The notes under the pieces are model-generated. The model was not told where the DNA came from and searched no databases. It saw only the letters and a program-made list of their open reading frames with translations. Shown piece after piece: positions 21,326 through 28,773 of a DNA stretch of 42,312 nt. The stretch is taken from positions 1-42,312 of the IMG/VR virus record IMGVR_UViG_3300030616_000046, one strand, 5' to 3'. How positions within the stretch are numbered: the stretch's first letter is position 1; every line of letters starts with the position of its first letter. Position numbers and translations under genes: made by a program. This DNA is from a virus.

Positions 21326-21551
21326 TGTATGCCTCCTTGAGTTGCTTTTCGCGCCGCTGCCACTCATCTTCGGTGAGAACACCGGCGACGTCGTACCACT
21401 CAGCAAGGGCGTGTCGCATGTGCTCTGTGAAGTCCGCTACATCTTCTTCTGCGGGACCATAGTCACACCAGATGTTTACCACGTCGTAGAATGCACTCAA
21501 ACCTGCGCTCGCGTCTCCGTGGAACTCGACACGAAACATGAATGTAGGCAT
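21309..21551 (-). CDS. Small protein, unknown
   Basis: An 80-residue protein MPTFMFRVEFHGD..., with a beta opening and a helical acidic end (EDEWQRREKQLKEAY). The ribosome site lies in the last codons of the preceding gene, which ends RPKEGE, and start and stop overlap as TGATG. No family recognised. Confidence 0.6.
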   Translation of the reverse strand: MPTFMFRVEFHGDASAGLSAFYDVVNIWCDYGPAEEDVADFTEHMRHALAEWYDVAGVLTEDEWQRREKQLKEAYSERNP

Positions 21552-21574
21552 CACTCCCCCTCCTTCGGCCTGAG
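21549..21574. repeat. 26-bp coupling repeat, copy B
   Basis: Identical to copy A at 20737-20762. A more divergent relative lies at 19815-19840. In each case the stretch ends one gene and supplies the ribosome site for the next. Confidence 0.8.
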
Positions 21575-22027
21575 CACGGCGATGCGGACACGCTGGCCGT
21601 CCTGATATTCTTCGGGATCGAGCGGCGCGGTCAGTTCGGCCTCCGTTTCGTTGTCGCCGTATGTGTGGGAGCACACCCATCCATCTACAACCCTCTCGGC
21701 CGCCTCGACGTTCAAGACGGCGAGGACGAGTCGTAGGCCCCGCCTGACTTTCTTGAAGGTGTCGCCCGTCAGCGTCGACCCGAACACGTCAAGCAAGAGT
21801 GATTCGGCCTGCTCCACCGCCTCCTTCGTCACCACGAGCGTCGGGCCGTCCTCGCGTTCGATCACAGGACTATCGAACCGGATCAGCTTCACAAGCTCGT
21901 TCTCGAACTCGGCGATGGCGTCGAGTGCCGTCGCGCAAAGCTCGTCATCGACCTCCGGGTATCGCGCTTCCATTTCCATCCTTGCTCGTGCGATGTATGC
22001 CCCGAGCGTTTTCGGTTGATCTTTCAT
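21551..22027 (-). CDS. Helical small protein, unknown
   Basis: A 158-residue protein, ATG at 22027 with GGGAGG. Helical N-terminal two thirds (GAYIARARMEMEARYPEVDDELCATALDAI, KEAVEQAESLLLDVFGSTL) and a short beta end terminating RPKEGE. No diagnostic motif. It leads the small-gene block that ends with the lipoprotein. Confidence 0.65.
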   Translation of the reverse strand: MKDQPKTLGAYIARARMEMEARYPEVDDELCATALDAIAEFENELVKLIRFDSPVIEREDGPTLVVTKEAVEQAESLLLDVFGSTLTGDTFKKVRRGLRLVLAVLNVEAAERVVDGWVCSHTYGDNETEAELTAPLDPEEYQDGQRVRIAVLRPKEGE

Positions 22028-22029
22028 CG

Positions 22030-22995
22030 TCAGTCCTCCCACGATTCATTCCATGTCGGCTCACCACCACCTAGCACCATAGCTTCGACCGGGTCATATC
22101 GTTGCCGGAGCGAAGGAGCCGCTTGCAACAGCACGATCCACACGACCGCCGCGCCCGTCGTCCACGCTGCGAGTGTCGGCCACGGCCACAAGAGCACGAG
22201 GAAGAGAAAGTACGCCCTGCGCTTGTGCAGCGCAGTGAACCGTCGCGCCCTCCCGTACTGCAACGCCCGGAACAGCCGCACCTGACGCCGCCACGGTTCA
22301 TAGCCGAAGCCAACCGCCCGCGCCCACGCGTTCAGCAGCGTCAACGTGCACGCTGCGAGCGACAGCACGATGCACGGCAACATCACCCGAGAGAGTAGTA
22401 GCGCGTCCGGCCGCAGGAACGCGAACCCCACGGCCGCAGGTAGGAAGTGAGGACGTACGGCGAGCGCGGCGCCGAACAGGACCCCGGCACAGCACAGTAT
22501 ACCGAGACCCGACCACTCCGTGAGCGCGGCGTTGCGATACAGCGCCCACGCCCCGACGACCAGCCCGAGTCCGACAGGCTGCAACGTGCCCAAGCGCATG
22601 TTCTCGTCATACGCCCACAGCATCACGGCGACCGCCGCAGGCACCCACCACCCCGCAAGGTCACGGGAGAGGTACGACAGCGCCCATATCGACGGCGCGG
22701 CGCAGACCGCCAGCCACAGACCGACCGCCAGTTCCTTCCGGCCCGAACGCCACAACCCCGCGAGCGGCCAGAACAGGAGCAGCACCGGACGCGGCCCCAC
22801 GTACGCCCATGCGGTGTGCGGCACCCCCATCTCCCCGACGAATCGAGGACAGTCCAACGCGCCACGGTGCACGACTGCCCGCAGGTGTATCGGCGCGTCC
22901 ATGTCGAACCCGATCATGCGGCAGACCCACGACCACCACCGGAGCAGACACCACGCCACAAGCAGCGACGCGACGGCATACGTCGTATCAGTCAT
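22030..22995 (-). CDS. Polytopic membrane protein, GT87/GT-C mannosyltransferase-like
   Basis: A 321-residue protein with about eight transmembrane helices. Between them lie features of GT-C enzymes using polyprenyl-phosphate sugars: a luminal-type segment with MDAPIHLRAVV near residues 32-42 (acidic residue after the first helix), YVGPRPVLLLFWPLAG (65-80), YDENMRLGTLQPVGLGLVVGAW and LAVRPHFLPA, which match the order 'N-x-GQ-x2-n-l ... lglaaalKP' of family 87. The C-terminal part is Arg-rich between two helices. GT-C enzymes are rare in phages; the match is by pattern only. It overlaps the previous gene by eight bases. The start could also be ATG at 23004. Confidence 0.5.
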   Translation of the reverse strand: MTDTTYAVASLLVAWCLLRWWSWVCRMIGFDMDAPIHLRAVVHRGALDCPRFVGEMGVPHTAWAYVGPRPVLLLFWPLAGLWRSGRKELAVGLWLAVCAAPSIWALSYLSRDLAGWWVPAAVAVMLWAYDENMRLGTLQPVGLGLVVGAWALYRNAALTEWSGLGILCCAGVLFGAALAVRPHFLPAAVGFAFLRPDALLLSRVMLPCIVLSLAACTLTLLNAWARAVGFGYEPWRRQVRLFRALQYGRARRFTALHKRRAYFLFLVLLWPWPTLAAWTTGAAVVWIVLLQAAPSLRQRYDPVEAMVLGGGEPTWNESWED

Positions 22996-23263
22996 CCTCC
23001 CCATCCAGTCTGTCGGCCGCCGAACGCAGAAGCGCCGCGTGAAGGGCATACCGAAGCCCAAACCTGCGTTCCAGATCGTCAGCCAGTGACCGAAGATCAT
23101 CGGGGCCTATCCTGTCGTCCGCCTCCGGCTTCGCGGGCTTGTCGTAGGGCGGGAGGCCGGGGCGGGCCTTGAGCGAGCCGTGGAATGTCGGACCCAAGAG
23201 CCCCCCCGCATACTTCTGCGTGCGCTCGTCGATCTCCCCCGCCAGCCACTCCACGAACGTCAT
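22988..23263 (-). CDS. Small acidic helical protein, unknown
   Basis: A 91-residue protein MTFVEWLAGEIDERTQKYAGGLL..., with a helix-rich acidic C-terminus (LRSLADDLERRFGLRYALHAALLRSAADRLDGEDD). GGAGG is ten bases upstream. No family recognised. Its end overlaps the start of the membrane protein. Confidence 0.6.
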   Translation of the reverse strand: MTFVEWLAGEIDERTQKYAGGLLGPTFHGSLKARPGLPPYDKPAKPEADDRIGPDDLRSLADDLERRFGLRYALHAALLRSAADRLDGEDD

Positions 23264-23270
23264 GGTGTCG

Positions 23271-23531
23271 TTACCTCCATCCACGCGTGACGATCCTGTG
23301 CGCTCTGTACCGGGCGAGCTTGTCATTGATCTTCGCTGCGCCGTTCGCACAGCGACTTCCGAGCCCCGCCATCACGTTGGCCACCGTCTTGAACGGTACC
23401 GCCAAGCACATAATCAAGAGCGCACACCCGACCAGCGGCAAGCCGATAAACAGCGCCGCGAGCAGCCACCACCCGCTCGGCACGTCATCACCGTCCGGCA
23501 CGACGAGGTCTCCGTTCATCCTTCTTCGCAT
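23271..23531 (-). CDS. Small membrane protein
   Basis: An 86-residue protein with a polar N-terminus, one long or two short hydrophobic segments (WWLLAALFIGLPLVGCALLIMCLAV) and a basic C-terminal tail (INDKLARYRAHRIVTRGWR). ATG at 23531 with AAAGGAGG lies inside the end of the resolvase gene (44-base overlap). Role unknown. Confidence 0.6.
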   Translation of the reverse strand: MRRRMNGDLVVPDGDDVPSGWWLLAALFIGLPLVGCALLIMCLAVPFKTVANVMAGLGSRCANGAAKINDKLARYRAHRIVTRGWR

Positions 23532-23910
23532 CTCGTACCTCCTTTGGCACCGGCGCGAGCGCCCACGGCAGCGCATCCATCGCCCCGAACGTGAGCAAGA
23601 TTCTCGTGCGGTCGTTCTTATCCCGCTCTGCGAACGCGGGGCAGATCAGTCCACGGTAGTGCTTCGTGACTTCTTCCAGCGCGTTCCATGCCGACGTGCG
23701 CCCCGCGCCGTCTGCACGCGCCTGAATGAGCAACACCTGTCGCCCGAACAGCCACGCGTCCTTCCGGCGTGAACGGCTATCCGGCACCGCCACGAGGTCA
23801 CACGGTCCGTGCGACCCCGCCGCCCGCACGACGAACGCGCCGCACCAGTACTCCAAGCGCCGTGCGAGTTCGCGTTCGAAGTCTGCTCCGCGCCGGTAGT
23901 TGGTCGTCAT
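23488..23910 (-). CDS. Hjc-like Holliday junction resolvase (PD-(D/E)XK)
   Basis: A 140-residue protein: YRRGADFERELARRLE (Glu12/Glu14), VVRAAGSHGPCDLVAV (Asp38) and LLIQAR (63-65), the arrangement of archaeal-type Hjc nucleases and their phage relatives. The usual E-x-K is Q-A-R here; Q-x-K variants exist in phages, while Arg for Lys is less usual and might lower activity. It would cleave branched DNA from recombination or replication before packaging. It lies directly beside the probable origin and near the ERF annealing gene. Confidence 0.8.
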   Translation of the reverse strand: MTTNYRRGADFERELARRLEYWCGAFVVRAAGSHGPCDLVAVPDSRSRRKDAWLFGRQVLLIQARADGAGRTSAWNALEEVTKHYRGLICPAFAERDKNDRTRILLTFGAMDALPWALAPVPKEVRDAKKDERRPRRAGR

Positions 23911-23930
23911 GCACCCCTCCTTCCGGGGCG

Positions 23931-24128
23931 GTGGACAACCTCAGTGGACAACCCGTTGACAACAGGTTGACAGCCGTTGGCACCCCTCAGTTCCCAACCG
24001 ACTATCCACCAGTTGTCCACCGTTGGTGCGGCCCGTAACGTGAGGCCCCATTTCACGTTCGCCAGCCTTATCCACTTATCCACCGCCCCTACTACTACGA
24101 ACTTACTTAAGAGAGTAGTAGAAGAACA
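23931..24128. other. Probable replication origin with DnaA-box-like sites
   Basis: A gene-free stretch between the resolvase and ERF genes holding GTGGACAACC twice (23931, 23944), GTTGACAACA (23955), GTTGACAGCC (23966), CTATCCACC (24002), GTTGTCCACC (24012) and two abutting TTATCCAC sites (24068, 24076). These resemble DnaA boxes (TTATCCACA and complement) and short iterons. A 7-bp hairpin AACGTGA/TCACGTT (24037-24059) and an A/T-rich segment with an 8-bp inverted repeat CTACTACT/AGTAGTAG (24089-24121) complete the layout. Confidence 0.65.
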
Positions 24129-25250
24129 CTAAGTGAGAGCCGGAGTTTCGTCGTCTTCGGGCGTGTGGGTCTCCACCCTCTTCGCCCACTCCCCCGAAGA
24201 AACCCAATCCACCGTCGTCTCGAACCTCGATCGCAGCACACCCGCCAGCCAGTGCAACTGCGCGTCCGTCATGTCTTCCGTACTTTCCCTCACTCCCGCG
24301 TCCGGGAAGGCTTTGTTCCACGCATCGGTCTGCGTCACACGTTCGAGGAATGCGAGCCTCGCCCCGACCCGCACACCCTCCTTCGTCGTCACGGCGGGGT
24401 CCCACGTCGCCTCGTCCACGACGCGAGTCCACACGTGCTGCCAGTCCTCGAGACCTGTCCGCTCCGCGATCGCGGCGCGGCGCTGAGCCGTCGCTGCGTG
24501 TCCGTAGTGCGCCGCAGCACCGTCGTCGTCTTTCGTCGCGAGCTGTAGCAGACACGCGATACCGTAGCGCCTGCCGTATGTGAGGCACGACCCGACCGTC
24601 TGCGCGTAGAGGTCCGGCGGGATCATGGGGACTGAGACCATCGCCCACTGTCCCGACGCGTGGAGTGCGACAGTCGTCACCCATATGACACCGCACACGT
24701 CCCGCTCGAAGCCGCCCCTTTCTGTGTCTCGCACCACGTTGTCGAGCACGTCGAGGCCCGGCCCCGACGTGAGCAGCACATCTTCCGCTGCGACGGCGCC
24801 GAGGCACGCGTCCAGCGTGTCTCCGAGCGATGCGTACGTGTACTCGTAGCTCCCGCCCTTGCGGGTAGGAACCCGCGCCGTCTCCCCCTTGACGACCGAT
24901 TCGATGTTCATGCGAGCGCGGATCAGCGCCCCGACGATCTTGTCACACGGTTCGCTGACGCGTACGGTAGGCACGGGGACGGCCGCCCACTTCTCACCGA
25001 GCGGCGGCATGACGACCTCCACAGGTGAGGACATCAAGGTTGAGATCGTCGCACCGACGTGTGGCTCATTATTCGTCGGCCCCACGTAGGGTGGCGGTGG
25101 TGTGGACGGCGGCTGCTTCCTGTCCTTCGGTTCCTCCGTTGCCTGATGCGGTTGCGTCGTCGGGGCCTTTCGGCTCTCGCTCTTCTTCGGCGCCTCGGTC
25201 TTCGGTGCGTCCAGCTCTCGCGCCTCCTGCTTTTCCTTCTTCGATTCCAT
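24129..25250 (-). CDS. ERF-family single-strand annealing recombinase
   Basis: A 373-residue protein. Residues 1-80 are Lys/Pro/Glu-rich and likely disordered. From about residue 105 the ERF core appears: IVGALIRARMNIESVVKG, YEYTYASLGDTLDACLGAVA, a beta region, then QTVGSCLTYGRRYGIACLLQLATKDDDGAA, which is the most diagnostic ERF segment. The C-terminal part is helical and acidic, possibly for partner binding. ERF proteins anneal ssDNA and help circularise or recombine the phage genome. ATG at 25250 has AAAGGA; an ATG at 25271 lacks a site. Confidence 0.85.
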   Translation of the reverse strand: MESKKEKQEARELDAPKTEAPKKSESRKAPTTQPHQATEEPKDRKQPPSTPPPPYVGPTNNEPHVGATISTLMSSPVEVVMPPLGEKWAAVPVPTVRVSEPCDKIVGALIRARMNIESVVKGETARVPTRKGGSYEYTYASLGDTLDACLGAVAAEDVLLTSGPGLDVLDNVVRDTERGGFERDVCGVIWVTTVALHASGQWAMVSVPMIPPDLYAQTVGSCLTYGRRYGIACLLQLATKDDDGAAAHYGHAATAQRRAAIAERTGLEDWQHVWTRVVDEATWDPAVTTKEGVRVGARLAFLERVTQTDAWNKAFPDAGVRESTEDMTDAQLHWLAGVLRSRFETTVDWVSSGEWAKRVETHTPEDDETPALT

Positions 25251-25369
25251 CGTATCGTCCTTTCCGTTCATCTGACGGCGGGCGGGCGGCCCGCGCACGT
25301 TGCGCCGCCATCAACCGCCCGTCCCCGCCCGTCGTGCCGCACGTGCGTTATCTCGCCACGCGCAGCGGC

Positions 25370-25786
25370 CTATCCTGCGTCGTACTTGTGCCACCACTCA
25401 GCGAACGCCGGATCATCAAGGTACTCATCGGCCGGTATCTCCATCGGCCCGCCGGGTCCCCATATCTCGATCCAGCGCCGGATGATGCGCCAGTCGTTGA
25501 GCACAGAGACCGCGAAGAACTGCAAGCGCAACACCTTGCTGTCGAGGATCGTCCGCGCTCCCGGCGCGACCGGCATGTCCACGTTGGGCGGCGGCGGCAC
25601 GACCAGCGGTGCAAGTCTGTCATAGCAGGACTCGCCCTCGCGCTTGATCACTGCGTCCACGCCCCACTGCGGATGCCGCAACAGGTACCCGCGCAGCTTC
25701 GGCGCGTGCGGCCTGTCGTGGTCCTCCGGTAGCGGTTCGACCATCGTCAGCAGGAACTCCACGAAATCCGACCACTCAGGAACCAT
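25370..25786 (-). CDS. Small protein in the recombination block, unknown
   Basis: A 138-residue protein starting MVPEWSDFVEFLLTMVEPLPEDHDRP, rich in Pro, Trp and Arg, ending FAEWWHKYDAG. No motif is recognised. It lies between ERF and two helical proteins in a co-directional block. The gap 25251-25369 below it is GC-rich with a small hairpin GCGCA-CGT-TGCGC (25293-25305) but no gene. Confidence 0.6.
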   Translation of the reverse strand: MVPEWSDFVEFLLTMVEPLPEDHDRPHAPKLRGYLLRHPQWGVDAVIKREGESCYDRLAPLVVPPPPNVDMPVAPGARTILDSKVLRLQFFAVSVLNDWRIIRRWIEIWGPGGPMEIPADEYLDDPAFAEWWHKYDAG

Positions 25787-26069
25787 TACGTTCCTCCGTC
25801 GCGCGGTCCGCTATCAACGCACGCCCGAGCGTGTACGACTCTGCCGCCTTGCGTACGCACGCGGCGACCTGTGTCTGCAACGATTCGCCGGCTCCCAACA
25901 CCCGCAAGACGTGTCTCACCTCCAACGCGTCCTGCTCGTTCAAAGCGCCCAGCGCAGCCTCAGCAGCGCGGACCATCGTATCTGCCTTCGCACGGAGCGT
26001 CCGCGCTTGCACAGCCACCGCCGCCAACGTCACGCGGAACTCGTGATGCGTCCACCCTGTCATGTCCAT
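25776..26069 (-). CDS. Small helical protein
   Basis: A 97-residue, almost wholly helical protein with Ala/Arg/Glu heptad-like periodicity (LAAVAVQARTLRAKADTMVRAAEAAL). It overlaps the next gene by eleven bases. AGGTG precedes the ATG. Coiled-coil partner of a recombination protein is possible; unknown. Confidence 0.6.
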   Translation of the reverse strand: MDMTGWTHHEFRVTLAAVAVQARTLRAKADTMVRAAEAALGALNEQDALEVRHVLRVLGAGESLQTQVAACVRKAAESYTLGRALIADRATEERNGS

Positions 26070-26072
26070 GTG

Positions 26073-26663
26073 TCACCTGTCCTTGAGCGTGATGCGGACC
26101 GTGGACGGGCCGCGCTCGATCATCGCGCCGGGCGGGAAGATGCCGTCAGCCTGCACCGCCGCCTTGATCTTCGCCTTGTCCGGCTCCCGCTTCACCCGCC
26201 AGTAAGCATCCGGCAGCGCGTCCTCGTCCTCGATGATTACCCGTTCCCGGCCACGCACGAGCGACACGGTCACAGGCTCCATCTCGATCCGCTTCACCGT
26301 GTTCTCCGTCATGTACTGCGCGAGCGCCTCCTTCCACGCGTCATGTACCGCCTTGACGTGAGCGTGCTCCTGCTTGGCCTTCTGCACTCGCGCGTCGGTC
26401 GCCTCAACTTCCTCCTTCGCGAGTCGTTCCACGAACACGGCCAGCACTAAGCGTTCCGAGAGGTCACCGCTCGCCATGATCCTGTGAAGCTCTGCCTTCG
26501 CGATCGCCGCCCGTTCCATCGGCGTTGCGTTGTACAGGGCCGTGTGGACGTCGTACGGCTGTTCACCGCGTGCGTACGGCGCTTCGTCTCCTGCGAAGAG
26601 GAACCGAATGTCGTCGGCGCTCAACTCAACCCGTAGTGCCTCTTGTCCGTCGAACTCTACCAT
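26073..26663 (-). CDS. Siphovirus Gp157-like protein
   Basis: A 196-residue protein. The C-terminal segment PDAYWRVKREPDKAKIKAAVQADGIFPPGAMIERGPSTVRITLK matches the conserved end of the Gp157 family (YWR-x-K-x-EPDK, then GA...). The centre, about residues 65-130, is a long coiled coil (VERLAKEEVEATDARVQKAKQEHAHVKAV). The family occurs in the recombination/replication cluster of siphoviruses beside ERF- or RecT-type proteins, as here. Its biochemical role is not established. Confidence 0.82.
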   Translation of the reverse strand: MVEFDGQEALRVELSADDIRFLFAGDEAPYARGEQPYDVHTALYNATPMERAAIAKAELHRIMASGDLSERLVLAVFVERLAKEEVEATDARVQKAKQEHAHVKAVHDAWKEALAQYMTENTVKRIEMEPVTVSLVRGRERVIIEDEDALPDAYWRVKREPDKAKIKAAVQADGIFPPGAMIERGPSTVRITLKDR

Positions 26664-26683
26664 CTGTATCCTCCGTGTTGCTG

Positions 26684-26911
26684 CTACGTCTCGTCGTGCC
26701 GCGCAAGGAACTCAACGACTGCCTGCCGCACCGCCGTGGTGCGGTAGTAGTCGAGGCCCTTCGCACGCTGCGAGTCAACGTAGCGGTCCAACGCCTGCGA
26801 CTGCGCCTCCGTGAACGTCGTGCCCACGTAGACGCCGTCATACAGCTTGGGTCGGCCGCGAGTCTCAACCCTCATTCCTCGCGGCCTGACCCGTCTCGCT
26901 CGTGCCGCCAT
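26684..26911 (-). CDS. Ribbon-helix-helix DNA-binding protein
   Basis: A 75-residue protein. After a basic arm and GRPKLYDG, the strand YVGTTFTEAQSQALDRYVDSQ and helix RTTAVRQAVVEFLARHD follow the ribbon-helix-helix pattern (beta strand, two helices). It is the first gene behind promoter P1 (26935-26963) and so may repress that promoter and its near-twin at 31469-31497. Autoregulation is inferred from position. Confidence 0.7.
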   Translation of the reverse strand: MAARARRVRPRGMRVETRGRPKLYDGVYVGTTFTEAQSQALDRYVDSQRAKGLDYYRTTAVRQAVVEFLARHDET

Positions 26912-26934
26912 GTGACACCCCCTTTCTGGCGGCT

Positions 26935-26963
26935 AGTTTATACCACCACCCGTAAAATGTCAA
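26935..26963 (-). promoter_or_regulatory. Promoter P1 for the recombination block
   Basis: Minus-strand TTGACA (26958-26963) is a perfect -35. With a 17-base spacer the -10 is TAAACT; with 15 bases it is TATAAA. It shares 25 of 31 bases with promoter P2, including TTGACATT and GGTGGTATA. The TGA in TTGACA is also the stop codon of the 41-residue gene upstream. Confidence 0.7.
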
Positions 26964-27085
26964 CCCCTTGTTTTCATGTGAGTCTCACGCCACCGCCGAA
27001 CGTATGCGGGCGGTGTTGGTTGCGCCTGCGCCCACTCGGGAAGCCAGAAGTACACGTGCTGCCCGATCTTCGGTCGGTCCTTCAT
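26960..27085 (-). CDS. 41-residue small protein
   Basis: MKDRPKIGQHVYFWLPEWAQ... ends HMKTRG. The ATG overlaps the stop of the XRE-regulator gene (ATGA) and its own stop lies in the -35 box of P1. Aromatic and Pro-rich; could be a small regulator or an inhibitor peptide. The coupling supports translation; function unknown. Confidence 0.5.
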   Translation of the reverse strand: MKDRPKIGQHVYFWLPEWAQAQPTPPAYVRRWRETHMKTRG

Positions 27086-27654
27086 CGCTTGTCTCCCTTC
27101 TCGAGACGTGACAGCAGCTCCCACACCAGCGGCGTGATCCGATCAAGCTCGTCCGTCATGGCGAGGTCCACGACGTCACGCTCCCGCCGGGACATCGCGA
27201 ACCGCTGTACCGACCAGCGCCGATACGAGGGTTCGTGGACGCGCTCCACCACTGACCACCAGTAGTTCGACCGCACGGACCCGGTTCGGACGACCCACGC
27301 CCGCAGCGAATACCCCGCCAGCACCCGCAACAGCCGGACGGTCTTGCCGTCAAGAATGCTCACGTCATTGGCCCGTCGTGCGGCATCCAGACGCGTCAGC
27401 CGTTCCAGCGCGTCCCGCGTGTACCGCCGGGCCGACAGCGCCCGCAACGCTCTCGCGTAGTCCTGCGGGGCGCCGAGGTACACGGCGCCCCGTTCCAGCG
27501 CGGATACCTGCTCCTTCCGTATGCCCGCCGCCTGCGCGACGTTCGACTGCGTGACATCGGCGCACAGACGGAGGGTGCGGAGTACCGCACCCTCCACGCG
27601 CTCTTCCGTCGGCGGTAGGAACTGCACCGCACGCCACGACCGCCGCGACATCAT
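27082..27654 (-). CDS. XRE-type helix-turn-helix regulator
   Basis: A 190-residue protein. Residues 27-66 have the Cro/CI fold pattern: LRLCADVTQSNVAQAAGIRKEQVSALERGAV, with the 'TQ..VA..AGI....VS.LERG' signature. A second weaker HTH-like segment (LRVLAGYSLRAWVVRTGSVRSNYWWSVVER) may follow at 105-140. It belongs to the early transcript from P2 rather than being divergently transcribed, so it may be a phage-stage switch and not a lysogenic repressor. No integrase accompanies it. Confidence 0.75.
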   Translation of the reverse strand: MMSRRSWRAVQFLPPTEERVEGAVLRTLRLCADVTQSNVAQAAGIRKEQVSALERGAVYLGAPQDYARALRALSARRYTRDALERLTRLDAARRANDVSILDGKTVRLLRVLAGYSLRAWVVRTGSVRSNYWWSVVERVHEPSYRRWSVQRFAMSRRERDVVDLAMTDELDRITPLVWELLSRLEKGDKR

Positions 27655-27950
27655 CGCCTCCCCTGCGCGACCGCGAGTTCATGGAGCATCCTGTCGGTCC
27701 ACGACCGCCGGTCCGTGGTGTCGGCTGGTCCCATCCAGACGCCGCCCACGAGGTAGTATCGCGACCTGTGCAACTCATAGACGCGCTCGATGACAACGCC
27801 GCTGTACAGCATGACCCTCTTGACCGATCCCGGCGAGTGGTGCCCGCCGCCCGTGATTGCACCCTTGCACTCGTACCGCGCCTCGATGCGCTCGACCTCG
27901 GCGCGTGTGAGGCGGTGCCGTGCGCCGTTCCGCTTCGTGTGCCCGTTCAT
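27651..27950 (-). CDS. Small basic protein, unknown
   Basis: A 99-residue protein MNGHTKRNGARHRLTRAEVERIEARYECKG..., basic N-terminus, then a beta part (VKRVMLYSGVVIERVYELHRSRYYLVGGVWMG). ATG at 27950 has AAGGAG. It overlaps both neighbours by four bases. No family recognised. Confidence 0.6.
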   Translation of the reverse strand: MNGHTKRNGARHRLTRAEVERIEARYECKGAITGGGHHSPGSVKRVMLYSGVVIERVYELHRSRYYLVGGVWMGPADTTDRRSWTDRMLHELAVAQGRR

Positions 27951-28480
27951 CGGTCTCTCCTTTCCGCTTCGCACTGTGCCGCTGTCGCTTTGATCGCGTC
28001 GCGCAGCAGGTCCCGTGTGTTTTCGAGCCCATTCGCGAGACCGTAGAAGTACGTCCCCACCTGTGCGGGCAGCGGCTCGGGGTCGTCTCTGTCGATCTTG
28101 AGAGCCCCGACGTTGGCGATCGCGCTCCATTCGCGGTCGCTCGTGATCTCCTTGCCGGACATCTGGTGCTCGATGAACTCATCCAGTCGCTCCGCTCGCT
28201 GGAGCGCACGTTCGACCGCCATCAGCGCCTCGCACACCTGCGTGTAGACGTCCTCGTACCAGTACTGCCGGACCTCGGGCCTGTCGTATGCGATCAGGTC
28301 ACCGCATCGGTGGCAGACCTCCGTGCAGGACGGCTCGATCTCGTACCAGCCGGGCGACGGATCCGGGTCGCTCCCGTCCGACTGTCCCATCCGGTCGCGC
28401 TCGTCCAAGCAGTCTTGACAGATCGTGATGTCCCGGTGTAGCTCCGGCCCGTCATAGATGTAGCCCACTCGCTTGCTCAT
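27947..28480 (-). CDS. Early zinc-binding protein, unknown
   Basis: A 177-residue protein with ICQDCLDER and VCHRCGDLI (two CxxC pairs about 32 residues apart), an acidic helical middle and a basic end. Metal binding is likely; the fold resembles short zinc ribbons of phage early regions. Overlaps the next gene by four bases. Confidence 0.65.
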   Translation of the reverse strand: MSKRVGYIYDGPELHRDITICQDCLDERDRMGQSDGSDPDPSPGWYEIEPSCTEVCHRCGDLIAYDRPEVRQYWYEDVYTQVCEALMAVERALQRAERLDEFIEHQMSGKEITSDREWSAIANVGALKIDRDDPEPLPAQVGTYFYGLANGLENTRDLLRDAIKATAAQCEAERRDR

Positions 28481-28773
28481 TCTGACCCCTCCATTTCATC
28501 GTGCCCGCAGAATAGGCACTCGTCGAAGCCTTGCAGGAACGCCATCGCCTCGCGGGCGCGTAGCGGCCCACCGATGAGCCTGTGAGCGCCGACGGCACGC
28601 ATGGGATGTAGGTGCGCGTTCGGGTCCGCGCTGGCATAGTATATGCGATAGACACGCGGCCTCGGGGCTCGCGACGGACCCTGATCAACGATGATACGGT
28701 CGCCGTCGTCGAGCTTCTCGCTGATCAACTGCGCCCACCGTCGCAACTGCTTGTCTGTCACTCGGATTCTCAT
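28477..28773 (-). CDS. Small protein with CxxC tail
   Basis: A 98-residue protein MRIRVTDKQLRRWAQLISEKLDDGDRI..., ending with ECLFCGHDEMEGSE. One CxxC pair. Overlaps both neighbours by four bases, so it belongs to the same transcript as the ArdC-like gene. Unknown role. Confidence 0.6.
   Translation of the reverse strand: MRIRVTDKQLRRWAQLISEKLDDGDRIIVDQGPSRAPRPRVYRIYYASADPNAHLHPMRAVGAHRLIGGPLRAREAMAFLQGFDECLFCGHDEMEGSE

Noticed and set aside
24089-24121. Hairpin CTACTACT/AGTAGTAG after ERF considered as a terminator
   Set aside because: No U-rich tract follows on the minus strand, and it abuts DnaA-box-like sites; treated as part of the origin region.
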